Position numbers and translations under genes: made by a program. This document shows, piece by piece, positions 24,641 to 33,629 of a DNA stretch of 64,000 bases. Within the stretch, counting starts at the first letter, position 1. Each line of letters begins with the position of its first letter. Below the pieces are notes generated by a model, which worked only from the letters and a program-made list of their open reading frames with translations, was not told the origin of the DNA and did not search any database. Origin of the DNA: Halosimplex aquaticum (lineage in GTDB: Archaea; Halobacteriota; Halobacteria; Halobacteriales; Haloarculaceae); the NCBI RefSeq assembly GCF_028747785.1, contig NZ_CP118159.1:62001-126000 (forward strand), written 5' to 3'.

Positions 24641-27018
24641 TCAATCGAATCACGCAAGCGTTCAGTAACGATTCACCGGAAGACGGCGACGAACGGCTCC
24701 CGATAGATGGGCTGTCGGGCGAAGAAACACAGCACGCTCTCGACTACCTGAATCTCCTCGGTAAGGAGACGACGACCGAGAACATCGAGTGGGCGGCCTA
24801 CCAGCTCCAGGCGGACGACGTCGACCTCGCGACGCCGATGGAGACGATGAAAGAGCGCGGGGAACTCGACAAGCGACTCATCGCACCGAGAGTCGTCCAT
24901 GACTATCCGGAGTTCCAAATCCGCGACGACCGGATCTCACAGATTCTGACGGTCACCTCGTTCCCGCGGAAGGTGGGGCTGGGCTGGCTCGTTCCCCTCA
25001 CGCTCGCTGATGTCGACCTCCGACTCTCGTTGCACGTTCGACCACGAGCCGCGAAGGATGTTCGTCGACAGCTCCAGAAGCGGTACACGCAGGCCGTCAC
25101 TTCGGTCGCGGTGAAGCAGAAGCGCGGTCGGACGGACACCTATCAGGACGAACTCGAACGGCAAGACCTCGAACGCCTTCTCCAGAACACCATTCGAGGA
25201 ACGACCAAGCTCTACGACGTCTCAATCTATCTCGAACTCGTCGCGGACACCCAGGACGAACTGGACGAGATGCTCGACCGCGTCGAAGCCATCCTCGCCG
25301 AGCAGGACGTCGACCTCAGTCCAGTCAAGCACCAACAACTGGACGCGATGGGCTCCGTCGCGCCGCTCGCGACCGACACGATCAACAACACCCATCCGAT
25401 CCAGCTCGAAGCGCTGGGGACGTTCTTCAACCTGGTCGAGCCGTCCATCTACGACCCGGAGGGCGTCCTGTTCGGGTTCGACGATACGAAGCGCCCGGTC
25501 ATCCTCGACCGCTACGCGCTATCGGGACACTCCATGGCGATCTCGGGGAAGACGGGGTCCGGGAAGTCCTACTTCAGGAAGATGGAGATCTACCGTCGCT
25601 TGCTCGGCGACCCGAACGTCCAGTGTATCCTGTTCGACCCTGCTGGCGACGACTATCCACGCTTCGCTCAGTCGCTGGGCGGCGAGGTAATCCGTTTCGG
25701 TGGGAACTACACGGTGAACCCGCTGGACATTTCGCCGCCTGCTGAGGCCGAATACGAGGGCGGAGAAGATACGTACGCGCTCACGATTCGGTCTGTCATC
25801 GAGATGCTGAACACGCACCTCGAACAGCGTGACGGGATGTCCGCCGGCGAGGAGGGCATCCTCATTCAGGCAGCCCACTACGCGTATCTCTCGAAGGGGA
25901 TCATCCTCGGAGAGTTCGACACCTACGGCAACGAGTCGCCAGTCATCGACGACCTGATCCGAGGGGTGAACGTCATCGCAGCCGGCGGTATCGAAGCCGC
26001 GACCGACGCCGGCGTTATCGACGACGAAGAGGTGGAACACTTCCGAGCGCTCGGTGTGTTCGGTGACGAACTTGATGATGAATCCGACAGCAGTGCAGCT
26101 GCGAAGGGTGTCCCGTTCTCGGACACAATCGTCTCCCCGACCGAGCATCACGTCGCGCTTGCGACCTCGCTCCAACCGAAGTTCGAGTCGTTCAAGCCCG
26201 GCGGTATCAACCACAATTTGAACGGTCAGACGAACCTCGACCTCTCCTCTCGACTGGTCGTGATGGACATGAGTTCGTTCGCAGACACGGGCGAGATGCC
26301 GCTCATCCTCCACGCGATGCTCTCATGGGCGTACCTCGAGGCCAAGCGCTCGCCGTACAAGGTGGACGTGACCTTCGACGAGGCGCACTACCTTCTGGGA
26401 CGGCCCGCTGCACGCGACCTGATCAACCTCTACATCCGGCACGCCCGCCACTACGAGGCGGGTCTAACGCTGATGAGCCAGACAGCCCACGAGTTCGTTC
26501 GGACGCCTGAACGCCGTGAGGTGTACGAGAACTGTGACGTGAAGTGCCTGTTCTACGCCGAGTCCGTCTCCGAGGAGACCGCCGAGTACTACGGGCTGTC
26601 CGCCGACGAAATCCGATTCATCCAGACGGCGGCGCGTGGACAGGACTCCGACTACTCGGAGTGTCTGCTCGCGACGAGTGTCCACGGTCGACGCCGTCTC
26701 GAAATTCGGAGCGGGCCGTTCGAACACACGGTTCTCGACGACGCGCTAGACCCGTGGGACTGGCTCGCCGGCGTCGAAGGCGTCGATCTCGTCGAAGGAG
26801 AGGGCCACGCTCGAAACGTCGAACTCCACGAGGACCTCGACATGACCGACCTGCCCCACGTGATGAATCGAGACATGGACCTCCAGATGGCGATGGAAGC
26901 TGATTTCGACGACGGTCTCTCTGTCGAGATCGACGAACCATCGATAGACGCCAGCGACGTAGACCCGGACGCTCCAGCCGGGTCGAGCGAGAACGGAAAC
27001 ACCCCGGAGGAGGCATGA
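24637..27018 (+). CDS. VirB4/TraC-type conjugation ATPase
   Basis: The 793-residue protein is the motor of the mating channel. Residues 1-270 form the VirB4-type N-domain (VTSFPRKVGLGWLVPLTLADVDLRLSLH). The Walker A motif SGKTGSGKSYF is near residue 303 and Walker B VDVTFDEAHYLL near residue 577. Beyond that are the typical ARHYEAGLTLMSQTAHEF and ENCDVKCLFYAES motifs (RecA-like sensors), then FIQTAARGQDSDYSECLLATS and an acidic tail. This motif order is specific to VirB4/TrbE/TraC. It energises assembly of the channel together with the VirB6-like and VirB3-like proteins in the same operon. The C-terminus overlaps a 29-residue frame by 4 bases. Confidence 0.9.
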   Translation: MINRITQAFSNDSPEDGDERLPIDGLSGEETQHALDYLNLLGKETTTENIEWAAYQLQADDVDLATPMETMKERGELDKRLIAPRVVHDYPEFQIRDDRISQILTVTSFPRKVGLGWLVPLTLADVDLRLSLHVRPRAAKDVRRQLQKRYTQAVTSVAVKQKRGRTDTYQDELERQDLERLLQNTIRGTTKLYDVSIYLELVADTQDELDEMLDRVEAILAEQDVDLSPVKHQQLDAMGSVAPLATDTINNTHPIQLEALGTFFNLVEPSIYDPEGVLFGFDDTKRPVILDRYALSGHSMAISGKTGSGKSYFRKMEIYRRLLGDPNVQCILFDPAGDDYPRFAQSLGGEVIRFGGNYTVNPLDISPPAEAEYEGGEDTYALTIRSVIEMLNTHLEQRDGMSAGEEGILIQAAHYAYLSKGIILGEFDTYGNESPVIDDLIRGVNVIAAGGIEAATDAGVIDDEEVEHFRALGVFGDELDDESDSSAAAKGVPFSDTIVSPTEHHVALATSLQPKFESFKPGGINHNLNGQTNLDLSSRLVVMDMSSFADTGEMPLILHAMLSWAYLEAKRSPYKVDVTFDEAHYLLGRPAARDLINLYIRHARHYEAGLTLMSQTAHEFVRTPERREVYENCDVKCLFYAESVSEETAEYYGLSADEIRFIQTAARGQDSDYSECLLATSVHGRRRLEIRSGPFEHTVLDDALDPWDWLAGVEGVDLVEGEGHARNVELHEDLDMTDLPHVMNRDMDLQMAMEADFDDGLSVEIDEPSIDASDVDPDAPAGSSENGNTPEEA

Positions 27019-27104
27019 ACTCGTCACTCCATACACTGGCGACCGCTTACGGGATTCAGACGAGCGGACGCGTCGACGACATCGAGGATCTGGCCGATGG
27101 GTGA
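27015..27104 (+). CDS. 29-residue small protein between VirB4 and VirB6-like genes
   Basis: The frame begins at ATG 27015 with a 4-base overlap with VirB4 and ends at TGA 27102-27104, overlapping the next start by 8 bases. The start MNSSLHTLATAYGIQTSG and the acidic end (VDDIEDLADG) look like coding sequence with haloarchaeal codon use. It is too short to assign. Tight coupling on both sides argues that it is translated. Confidence 0.5.
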   Translation: MNSSLHTLATAYGIQTSGRVDDIEDLADG

Positions 27105-29064
27105 CCTCCTAGACCTCGGCTGGATTCCCGACGCTATTGCTCGGGCACTCTTCGAGTTCATCCGCTCGATGCTCGTGAGCGCGATCAACTTCATGTTCAA
27201 CTTCGGGCTGAAGCCACTGCTGAACATCGATCCAGCAATCATGACCAGTACCCAGGTCACGACCGCCTGGGACGACGTCTTCCGTCTCTCGATCGCACTT
27301 CTCCCGATTCTGATCGCCGCCGGACTGATCGCGATGCCGTTCAGTCAGGACCGCGAAGCCTCGCTCTGGAACATGGTGGCCCGCGTGGTCGCCGTCATCT
27401 TCTTCATCGCTATCTCGCAGCCGCTGTTCGGGTTCCTCATCGAAGCCTCGAACGCGGTCACGAATGCGCTTGCACCAGCGACGTTCGTCCTCACGTTCAA
27501 CGCCGACCTCGGCGGGAGCTGGGGATCCACGCTCGGACTTGGCGTCGAGGTGGTCGCGCTTCTCGTGGCAGTGCCGCTGATGCTCATCGCGACGATCCTT
27601 GCGTCTGTTCTGCTGGTCCTCCGGCAGTTCATCGTCGTTACGGTCGCCGTGGGTGCGCCTTTCTTCGCCGTCCTGTGGTACGCGAACTGGGGGCCGATGA
27701 AGGCGATCAGCAACTTCGCTGCGACGTGGCTCCGAATGGGCGTCTACGCCCTGCTCGTCGGTCCGATCATCGCCCTGGTGATGCGTGTTTTCAACGTCAT
27801 CGCGACCGGTGGTATCTCCGCGACCGGCGACGTCGCCGACTTCTACGTTTCGGCAGCATTGGCGTTGATCTTCCCGATCATCCTGTTCGTCGTGATCTGG
27901 AAGACCATCGGTTGGGCAGGCCAGCCGCTCGGCGTCGACGCCGCATTCACCATGACTGTGGCCGCCGCAATCGCAGCCACCGGCGTCGGTGCAGTCGCTG
28001 TCGGCGCGGGAGCCGGGTCGGCGGCTGTCAGCAGTGCCTCCAGCTCTGGATCTGGAGCAGCGAGTGGTGGGAGTGCCGGCGGGGCAAGTAGTGGCGGAGC
28101 CGGTGCCGCTGGAAGCGGAGGGACCGCGTCGGATCCATCTGCTTCCACCGGGAACTCGACCGTCGGCGGCACGATGCGGAGTAGTATCTCAGATGCGCTG
28201 GGTGCTCGAGAATCGGCCGTTGAGGACAGTGTCGATTCAGCACCAGGGTTGTTCTCAAGAGGAAAAGACTCTGCAGCTGGATTTGTTGCTGGTGCCCCAG
28301 GAGTAAACACCGCGCGTTCACACGCAAATCGGGCTAGCTCTGCCGCAAAGAGACTGGGTTCAAAAGCGAAGAGCGGTGGATTAGGTAGCGCTCGTAAGGC
28401 AATTGGGTCGGAGAGCATCGACAGTCATCGAAGAGCGATCAGTCAGAATCTTGCTGCCGCCGATGAGGCCGATGCGAACCGCGACTTCCTGACTGAGGCC
28501 TACCAAAATGGCGAATTCGATGTCACAGAGGCTTCCAGTCGGGGGATTCTGACTGGTGCTGAAGAGCCAGCGACTGGAGTCTCCACTGTGACTCCCGATG
28601 CTGAGGGCAAGGTGACCTACGAGACCACATCTGGCGGGAGTACAACCATCGACATTAACGATAGAGCCCAAAACTTCGGTCAGCAGGCTGCGGCGCTCAG
28701 AGATGACGCCTCCAAGTCGGCTAGGAGTGTGAAACGACTTCGGACTGCACAGAGCGCGGCGAAAGCTCCAGGACGAGCTGCGATCACGACCGGTCGAGCC
28801 AGCAAGCAAGTTGGGAAGACAGGAGTTAAGGCCGGAAAGGCAAGCGGAATCGTCTTCGCAGGGGCAATGACGCGAAGCCCATACGCAGCGTACAATATGG
28901 GAAATCGGGGTGGAAAACACCTCATCGGCCCTGGAAACGACGAGTTGGCTGATTCAGCAAGTGAGGCAGACATCGACTGGGCAGCCCAAAGAGAGGGGCC
29001 GAATCAAGCCTCCGACCCTCCGTGGGAGAATGATAGTGGAGGTGAGCAATCAGAGACGCTGTGA
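27097..29064 (+). CDS. VirB6/TrbL-like multi-pass channel protein
   Basis: The 655-residue protein carries seven or more membrane helices in the first 310 residues (from FEFIRSMLVSAINFMFNFGL to AAAIAATGVGAVAVGAG), including a conserved-looking Trp/Gly region (FFAVLWYANWGPMKAISNFAATWLRMG). A Gly/Ser/Ala-rich linker (about residues 305-350) leads into a long soluble tail rich in Ala, Lys and Ser. This is the layout of TrbL/VirB6 inner-membrane channel proteins of type IV secretion. The tail has a different, less GC-rich codon use from about 28200 on, so it may be a variable region. It is the last of the tightly packed transfer genes. Confidence 0.75.
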   Translation: MGDLLDLGWIPDAIARALFEFIRSMLVSAINFMFNFGLKPLLNIDPAIMTSTQVTTAWDDVFRLSIALLPILIAAGLIAMPFSQDREASLWNMVARVVAVIFFIAISQPLFGFLIEASNAVTNALAPATFVLTFNADLGGSWGSTLGLGVEVVALLVAVPLMLIATILASVLLVLRQFIVVTVAVGAPFFAVLWYANWGPMKAISNFAATWLRMGVYALLVGPIIALVMRVFNVIATGGISATGDVADFYVSAALALIFPIILFVVIWKTIGWAGQPLGVDAAFTMTVAAAIAATGVGAVAVGAGAGSAAVSSASSSGSGAASGGSAGGASSGGAGAAGSGGTASDPSASTGNSTVGGTMRSSISDALGARESAVEDSVDSAPGLFSRGKDSAAGFVAGAPGVNTARSHANRASSAAKRLGSKAKSGGLGSARKAIGSESIDSHRRAISQNLAAADEADANRDFLTEAYQNGEFDVTEASSRGILTGAEEPATGVSTVTPDAEGKVTYETTSGGSTTIDINDRAQNFGQQAAALRDDASKSARSVKRLRTAQSAAKAPGRAAITTGRASKQVGKTGVKAGKASGIVFAGAMTRSPYAAYNMGNRGGKHLIGPGNDELADSASEADIDWAAQREGPNQASDPPWENDSGGEQSETL

Positions 29065-29151
29065 AATTGCGCCTGGGACTACGACCCGACCACCTCCCTA
29101 CGGAGCGAGATGTTATAGCGTAGTAACGGCATAGAGTGTGTGTAGAAGCCT

Positions 29152-30765
29152 ATGAGTACGTCTTCGGTGACGTACTCAGTTTACAGAGGGACCCCTCGTG
29201 AGCCGATGAAACTCCTCAACACCGTACTCTCCGTAATCATCTTCCTCGGTATATTCGCCACTATCGAGTACGTGACCTACCGAGTCATGGAGCGAGATCA
29301 CAAGAAGCGGAGCATATACAGGCTATTCTTTATTTTCGCCTGGTCTGCGTTGGCGCTTATCCACATGTGGATAGTGGCCCCTTGGCTCGATCTGCCACCG
29401 AATGCTATAGTGGCTCTCGGGCTCGGGATCCTGATTGTCTATGTCGCAGGTGGATTCGGCCTTCCCCTATTCAAATCAGTAGGTGTCATCGGACTCTTCC
29501 CATTCGCACTCGTGTATGAGATATTCGTCGTCCTGTTGCTTTCTGCAGAGGCTGTGTCGTTGGCTGCTTCTTCTCTTCCAGTTCCCCAGTTTGGATTCTT
29601 CTCGGCAGTCGTTCCAGCTGACGTTCGGATACAGGCGGCTCTCGTATTGGTTGTTTCTGCCTCTATCGTCTCGGCGATGTACTACAATCCCCGAGGAGAA
29701 AACGGGTACCACTACGCTACTGGCCGTCATGTAACGCCGAACGTCGATTACGACAAGTTCAGACAGATCCAGCGAGAGGGTGAGACAGCTCGGGATGGGC
29801 CGGACTCGTCGAATGTTACCAGCTCAGACAAGACTCAACGTCACTCCCAGACCTCCAGGGCACCAGCGAAAGCAGCTACCGACGAATTCGAGTACGACTG
29901 GATGAACTCAGAGATTGGCTTCAACGACGTTGGGGGCTACTACGAAGTCAAGCAGCGGCTCACAGACGAGGTTCTACAACCAATTCATGCAGCGACCCAG
30001 GGTGACGAACGCTTCGACCGTTTCGGAATCGAGCCATCACGAGGGATTCTCCTCCACGGACCACCAGGAACTGGGAAGACTCTGTTTGCTCGAGCGCTAG
30101 CAGGAGAACTCGCTGTCCCGTTCGTCGAGTTAGGTCCTGCTGACATCACGAGTAAATGGATCAACGAGGGTCCGCAACGAGTTCGCCAGTTGTTCGAAGA
30201 AGCTGAGTCGCTTGGCCCATGTGTGATCTTCCTCGACGAGGCTGAACATCTCCTCGGTGGTCGCGATGTCGGCGCCGGCGGAGCTCACGCTGAAGACCGG
30301 AAGATTACGAGCGAACTTCTGGTCCACCTCACTGCAGACGATCGGACAGCCATCGTTGTCGGAGCAACGAATCGCCCCGAAGACATCGACCCAGCGATTC
30401 TTCGACCAGGACGATTAGCCACGCATATCGAGATTGATCTTCCCGAAGAGGAGAGTCGTCACGCGATTTTCCAGTCGAAACTACAGGGGGTTCCGCACGA
30501 CCTCTCGGGCGATGATTTTGCAGATCTCGCAAGGCGGAGTCGCGGTCTCAGTGGTGCAGATATCGAAGAAATCGTCACGAAAGCGAAGCGGAGTGCGGCG
30601 ACGCGAGATGCCGACGGGGTTTCTCTAGAAGACTTCCCGAGCGTCGAGGACCTCGATGTGACCAGTAGGTCATCCTCCACTAACCGAACTCCACAAGTCG
30701 GTTCTGGCGATGTCGACTGGACCGATTCTGCATCAGACGACGATTCTGCCGTCGGGTTCCAGTGA
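29152..30765 (+). CDS. Membrane-anchored AAA+ ATPase (Cdc48/FtsH-type, no protease)
   Basis: The 537-residue protein starts with four membrane helices (about residues 19-185), then a linker and one AAA module. It shows GFNDVGGYYEVKQRL, Walker A HGPPGTGKTLF near residue 303, Walker B CVIFLDEAEHLL near residue 358, the second region of homology GATNRPEDIDPAILRPGR, and a helical lid. The motif set is that of Cdc48/proteasome ATPases and FtsH, but the FtsH zinc protease domain is absent and the C-terminus is a short acidic tail. It may remodel or extract membrane proteins of the mating channel, or be cargo. A TATA-like gttatag is 37 bases upstream. The start at 29206 is an alternative. Confidence 0.75.
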   Translation: MSTSSVTYSVYRGTPREPMKLLNTVLSVIIFLGIFATIEYVTYRVMERDHKKRSIYRLFFIFAWSALALIHMWIVAPWLDLPPNAIVALGLGILIVYVAGGFGLPLFKSVGVIGLFPFALVYEIFVVLLLSAEAVSLAASSLPVPQFGFFSAVVPADVRIQAALVLVVSASIVSAMYYNPRGENGYHYATGRHVTPNVDYDKFRQIQREGETARDGPDSSNVTSSDKTQRHSQTSRAPAKAATDEFEYDWMNSEIGFNDVGGYYEVKQRLTDEVLQPIHAATQGDERFDRFGIEPSRGILLHGPPGTGKTLFARALAGELAVPFVELGPADITSKWINEGPQRVRQLFEEAESLGPCVIFLDEAEHLLGGRDVGAGGAHAEDRKITSELLVHLTADDRTAIVVGATNRPEDIDPAILRPGRLATHIEIDLPEEESRHAIFQSKLQGVPHDLSGDDFADLARRSRGLSGADIEEIVTKAKRSAATRDADGVSLEDFPSVEDLDVTSRSSSTNRTPQVGSGDVDWTDSASDDDSAVGFQ

Positions 30766-30801
30766 GATTTAGTCGAGGAAAACAGAGATTCCATTGCGGT
30801 T

Positions 30802-30845
30802 AGTTACCCCACAAAACCAAACAAGTTCTGATTCGTGGGGTAACT
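30802..30845. promoter_or_regulatory. Palindrome upstream of mcrB (AGTTACCCCAC / GTGGGGTAACT)
   Basis: AGTTACCCCAC at 30802-30812 and its exact inverse at 30835-30845 are separated by 22 bases. The same 11-base arms return, extended to 13, directly in front of the gene at 35012. The palindrome lies about 120 bases before the McrB start. It may be an operator or a border of the McrBC cassette. Confidence 0.6.
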
Positions 30846-30962
30846 CTTGTGAGAGCGAATATGCCCTCATTCCCTGAAGAGATATTCTAGCCAACGAGAC
30901 CCTGTTCGGGAGATTATGAGTAGCGAAACTGATATTTGAGTAGGGTATCATCTCATCCGTAG

Positions 30963-33629
30963 ATGTCGAGCTTTCTCAAAATTCAGGGGTTCGTGTTCGA
31001 TACGCAGGCACTGAAGGATGCGTATCTAGCGGTTCCACCTGCGGCGCGTTCGTCCAACAAGGGGTACGATGAGACAGCGCTCGAAGCGCTGATCCGGTAT
31101 TTTGCTGACTGGTGGCCTGCCCGTGAAGAGTCATTAATGGCACAACCAGAAGAGACGTTGGAGTCCTTGTCCGGCGATGAAAAGAGAGAGCTCTACAACG
31201 AATTTACCAAGCGGTTAGCCAGAAATCTCGAAGAGCAGTACAGCAGAGATATTGATCAAGAGAAATTTGAGGGGTTTCTCCACCGAATCACACAACAACC
31301 TGTACCGAAGCCACTTGGAACGTTCTTCTTACGCTGGTTGTGGCGGTTTTCGAAGCAGTTGCATGAGTACGACCAGACGCTGTTTTCTGGCTCAGAGCAG
31401 CTCGAAAGCTCTGCTGATTCAGATATCGACAATCCTGACGAGGTCGGACTAATACCAGCAATCCATCGCCTTCCTGGAGAATACCTGGAGACGAAGCACG
31501 CTCAGTACGAGGGTGATATCAAAGTCAATCAGATCCGGTTCAGCGCACTGGAAAGGATCCGGCAACAGGGTTCGTTGTCAGAAGAAGATCTGCAGACGTT
31601 CGTGGATGAAGAGAATACAAAGTATGACACTGACATCATGCGGGCGTTCGATTCATTCAGCGTTCTCGGTCAACTGTACTTCGACTATTTCCGCCCGCGT
31701 GTCAGTGCATATTTAGACGATATTACGAGCGCTCTGATTGAGGAGGTGGGAATTGACGAAAGTATGGCTCACGTCGTCGATTTCCTCGCCCCTCGAAATA
31801 TCCTTAGTGACGACGCCTGGTTTGCGATCTATCCCGAAAGCCGTGGGAGCAAGGGCAACGCGTACCAGTTGTTCATGGGGATTCAGTGGGACGGTGTGCG
31901 GTACGGGTTGTACGTTGGAGACGAACTACGTGAAGATGGATGGCAAGACCGAGTCGATATTGAGACCATCACCGAAACCGACGCGCTGACGCTGGATCTC
32001 TTGATCGACAAATTCGACGAAGTGCTGCCGGAGTACTATCGGTTGAATGAGATTCAGAGTGTTGACCCACCAGAACGGCCGCCAGAAGACGTGGTTGAGA
32101 CGGTAACGCGACAGTTGGAGTCTGCAAAGCAGGTCGTGTTCTATGGACCACCGGGAACGGGTAAGACGTTCGAGGCGAAGCGTTTTGCCGATTGGTGGGT
32201 GTTCAACCAGAGCGACGGGAAGCCGCGCGATGAGCAGGTTGCGTCCGTAACGTTCCATCCCTCGTTCTCGTATGAAGACTTCATTGAGGGGCTGACTGCT
32301 GAGGCCACAGAAGGAGGCGACGTCCAGTACCAGATCGAAGACGGGGTGTTGAAGCGTGTCGCGGAACGGGCTCAAAAAGCGTACGACCAAGCACAGGAGT
32401 CCGCCTCGGCCTCGGACGGATTTAGTGAGTCTGGATCCGCACCCCCGTATGTTCTCATCATCGACGAGATCAATCGCGGGAATCTCGCCCAAGTGTTCGG
32501 AGAGGTCATCACGTTACTTGAGGCAGACAAACGCGGGAGCTTTGAGGTTTCATTGGCTCACTCTGGTAAACAGTTCTCGCTGCCGCCTAATCTATACGTG
32601 ATTGGAACCATGAACACAGCCGATCAGTCGATTGCGCTGGTAGATACAGCACTTCGCCGGCGCTTCCGGTTCGTGGATTTCCCTCCGGATCTCAATGTGG
32701 TCTGGCAGGAATACAACATGGAGACGAACTCACCGACCGTTGCAGTGACGCAGCCAGGCGCTGCAGGCTCTCGCAGAGAACAATTGTTGGGCGCAAGTGT
32801 AGAGGCGATATCGGAGCTGAATAAGCGGATTCTGCATGCACCTGAGCTTGGGAAAGGCAAGCAGCTCGGTCACACCTACTTGCTTGGACATGATTCAGCA
32901 ATAGACGTCGTCGACGCATGGCGGTACGATATCCTTCCGCAACTGGAGGAGTACTATTTCGGCCAATTCGACCGGCTTCAGAACGACCTTCTCACCGAAA
33001 CCGGCGAACGCCTCATCGATTGGGAGACAGAACAGATTCGGTCATTCGATGCCGAGTCGTTGTATATCGCGCTATGCCAGATTGCGCGAATCAGCGACCC
33101 GATCCCGCTTATTGATACATCAGAGGTAGTCGTTTCCGACGGAGACGGTACATCGGTCGAGGCTCAGGATTCCTGGGCTGCCGGCGAGAAGACACAGGAA
33201 GCATTTCGAGAGCGTATACGAAGCAATTTGAATTCGGAAGCCGCAGAACGGGTCGAACGGCTGTTGGCCATCGGTGAGGACCTTGGATGGGTTGATACTG
33301 GCCGGGGAGATCAATTCCCAACAGCCCAGCTCAAAACCGACGACATTGATCCTGGTGTCGGCGTGATTCAACTCAATCAGGACGGGGAAATCGATTTCCG
33401 ATGGGATTGGCTTTCGGGTCGCGAAGAGAATTCGCTCACTCCAGAATTCATAGATGATGCTGCATCCGTATTTGATGAAATCGACGGATATGCACACTCA
33501 TGGAATCCTGATGAGGAAGAGTTCGAATCACCGACGCTCGATGTCACCACGTTAACCGACGAAGAGATGGACGCATTGGTTGAGGGGCTCCAGTCCTTCG
33601 CTCAACAGGCGGCAAACCAAGATGAGTGA
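30963..33629 (+). CDS. mcrB: McrB-family restriction GTPase/ATPase
   Basis: The 888-residue protein has an N-terminal region of about 370 residues that may recognise DNA, then an AAA+ domain of the McrB clade. Walker A VVFYGPPGTGKTFEAK is near residue 392, Walker B YVLIIDEINRGN near residue 500, and the sensor IGTMNTADQSIALVDTALRRRF follows about 45 residues later. The MNTxD signature is diagnostic of McrB GTPases, which drive translocation in modification-dependent restriction. The next gene is McrC with an ATGAGTGA overlap. A second, shorter McrB-like gene is at 57014. The N-terminus does not show a recognisable EVE/PUA motif by eye. The first half of the gene is rich in AT relative to the transfer genes. 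Confidence 0.88.
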   Translation: MSSFLKIQGFVFDTQALKDAYLAVPPAARSSNKGYDETALEALIRYFADWWPAREESLMAQPEETLESLSGDEKRELYNEFTKRLARNLEEQYSRDIDQEKFEGFLHRITQQPVPKPLGTFFLRWLWRFSKQLHEYDQTLFSGSEQLESSADSDIDNPDEVGLIPAIHRLPGEYLETKHAQYEGDIKVNQIRFSALERIRQQGSLSEEDLQTFVDEENTKYDTDIMRAFDSFSVLGQLYFDYFRPRVSAYLDDITSALIEEVGIDESMAHVVDFLAPRNILSDDAWFAIYPESRGSKGNAYQLFMGIQWDGVRYGLYVGDELREDGWQDRVDIETITETDALTLDLLIDKFDEVLPEYYRLNEIQSVDPPERPPEDVVETVTRQLESAKQVVFYGPPGTGKTFEAKRFADWWVFNQSDGKPRDEQVASVTFHPSFSYEDFIEGLTAEATEGGDVQYQIEDGVLKRVAERAQKAYDQAQESASASDGFSESGSAPPYVLIIDEINRGNLAQVFGEVITLLEADKRGSFEVSLAHSGKQFSLPPNLYVIGTMNTADQSIALVDTALRRRFRFVDFPPDLNVVWQEYNMETNSPTVAVTQPGAAGSRREQLLGASVEAISELNKRILHAPELGKGKQLGHTYLLGHDSAIDVVDAWRYDILPQLEEYYFGQFDRLQNDLLTETGERLIDWETEQIRSFDAESLYIALCQIARISDPIPLIDTSEVVVSDGDGTSVEAQDSWAAGEKTQEAFRERIRSNLNSEAAERVERLLAIGEDLGWVDTGRGDQFPTAQLKTDDIDPGVGVIQLNQDGEIDFRWDWLSGREENSLTPEFIDDAASVFDEIDGYAHSWNPDEEEFESPTLDVTTLTDEEMDALVEGLQSFAQQAANQDE

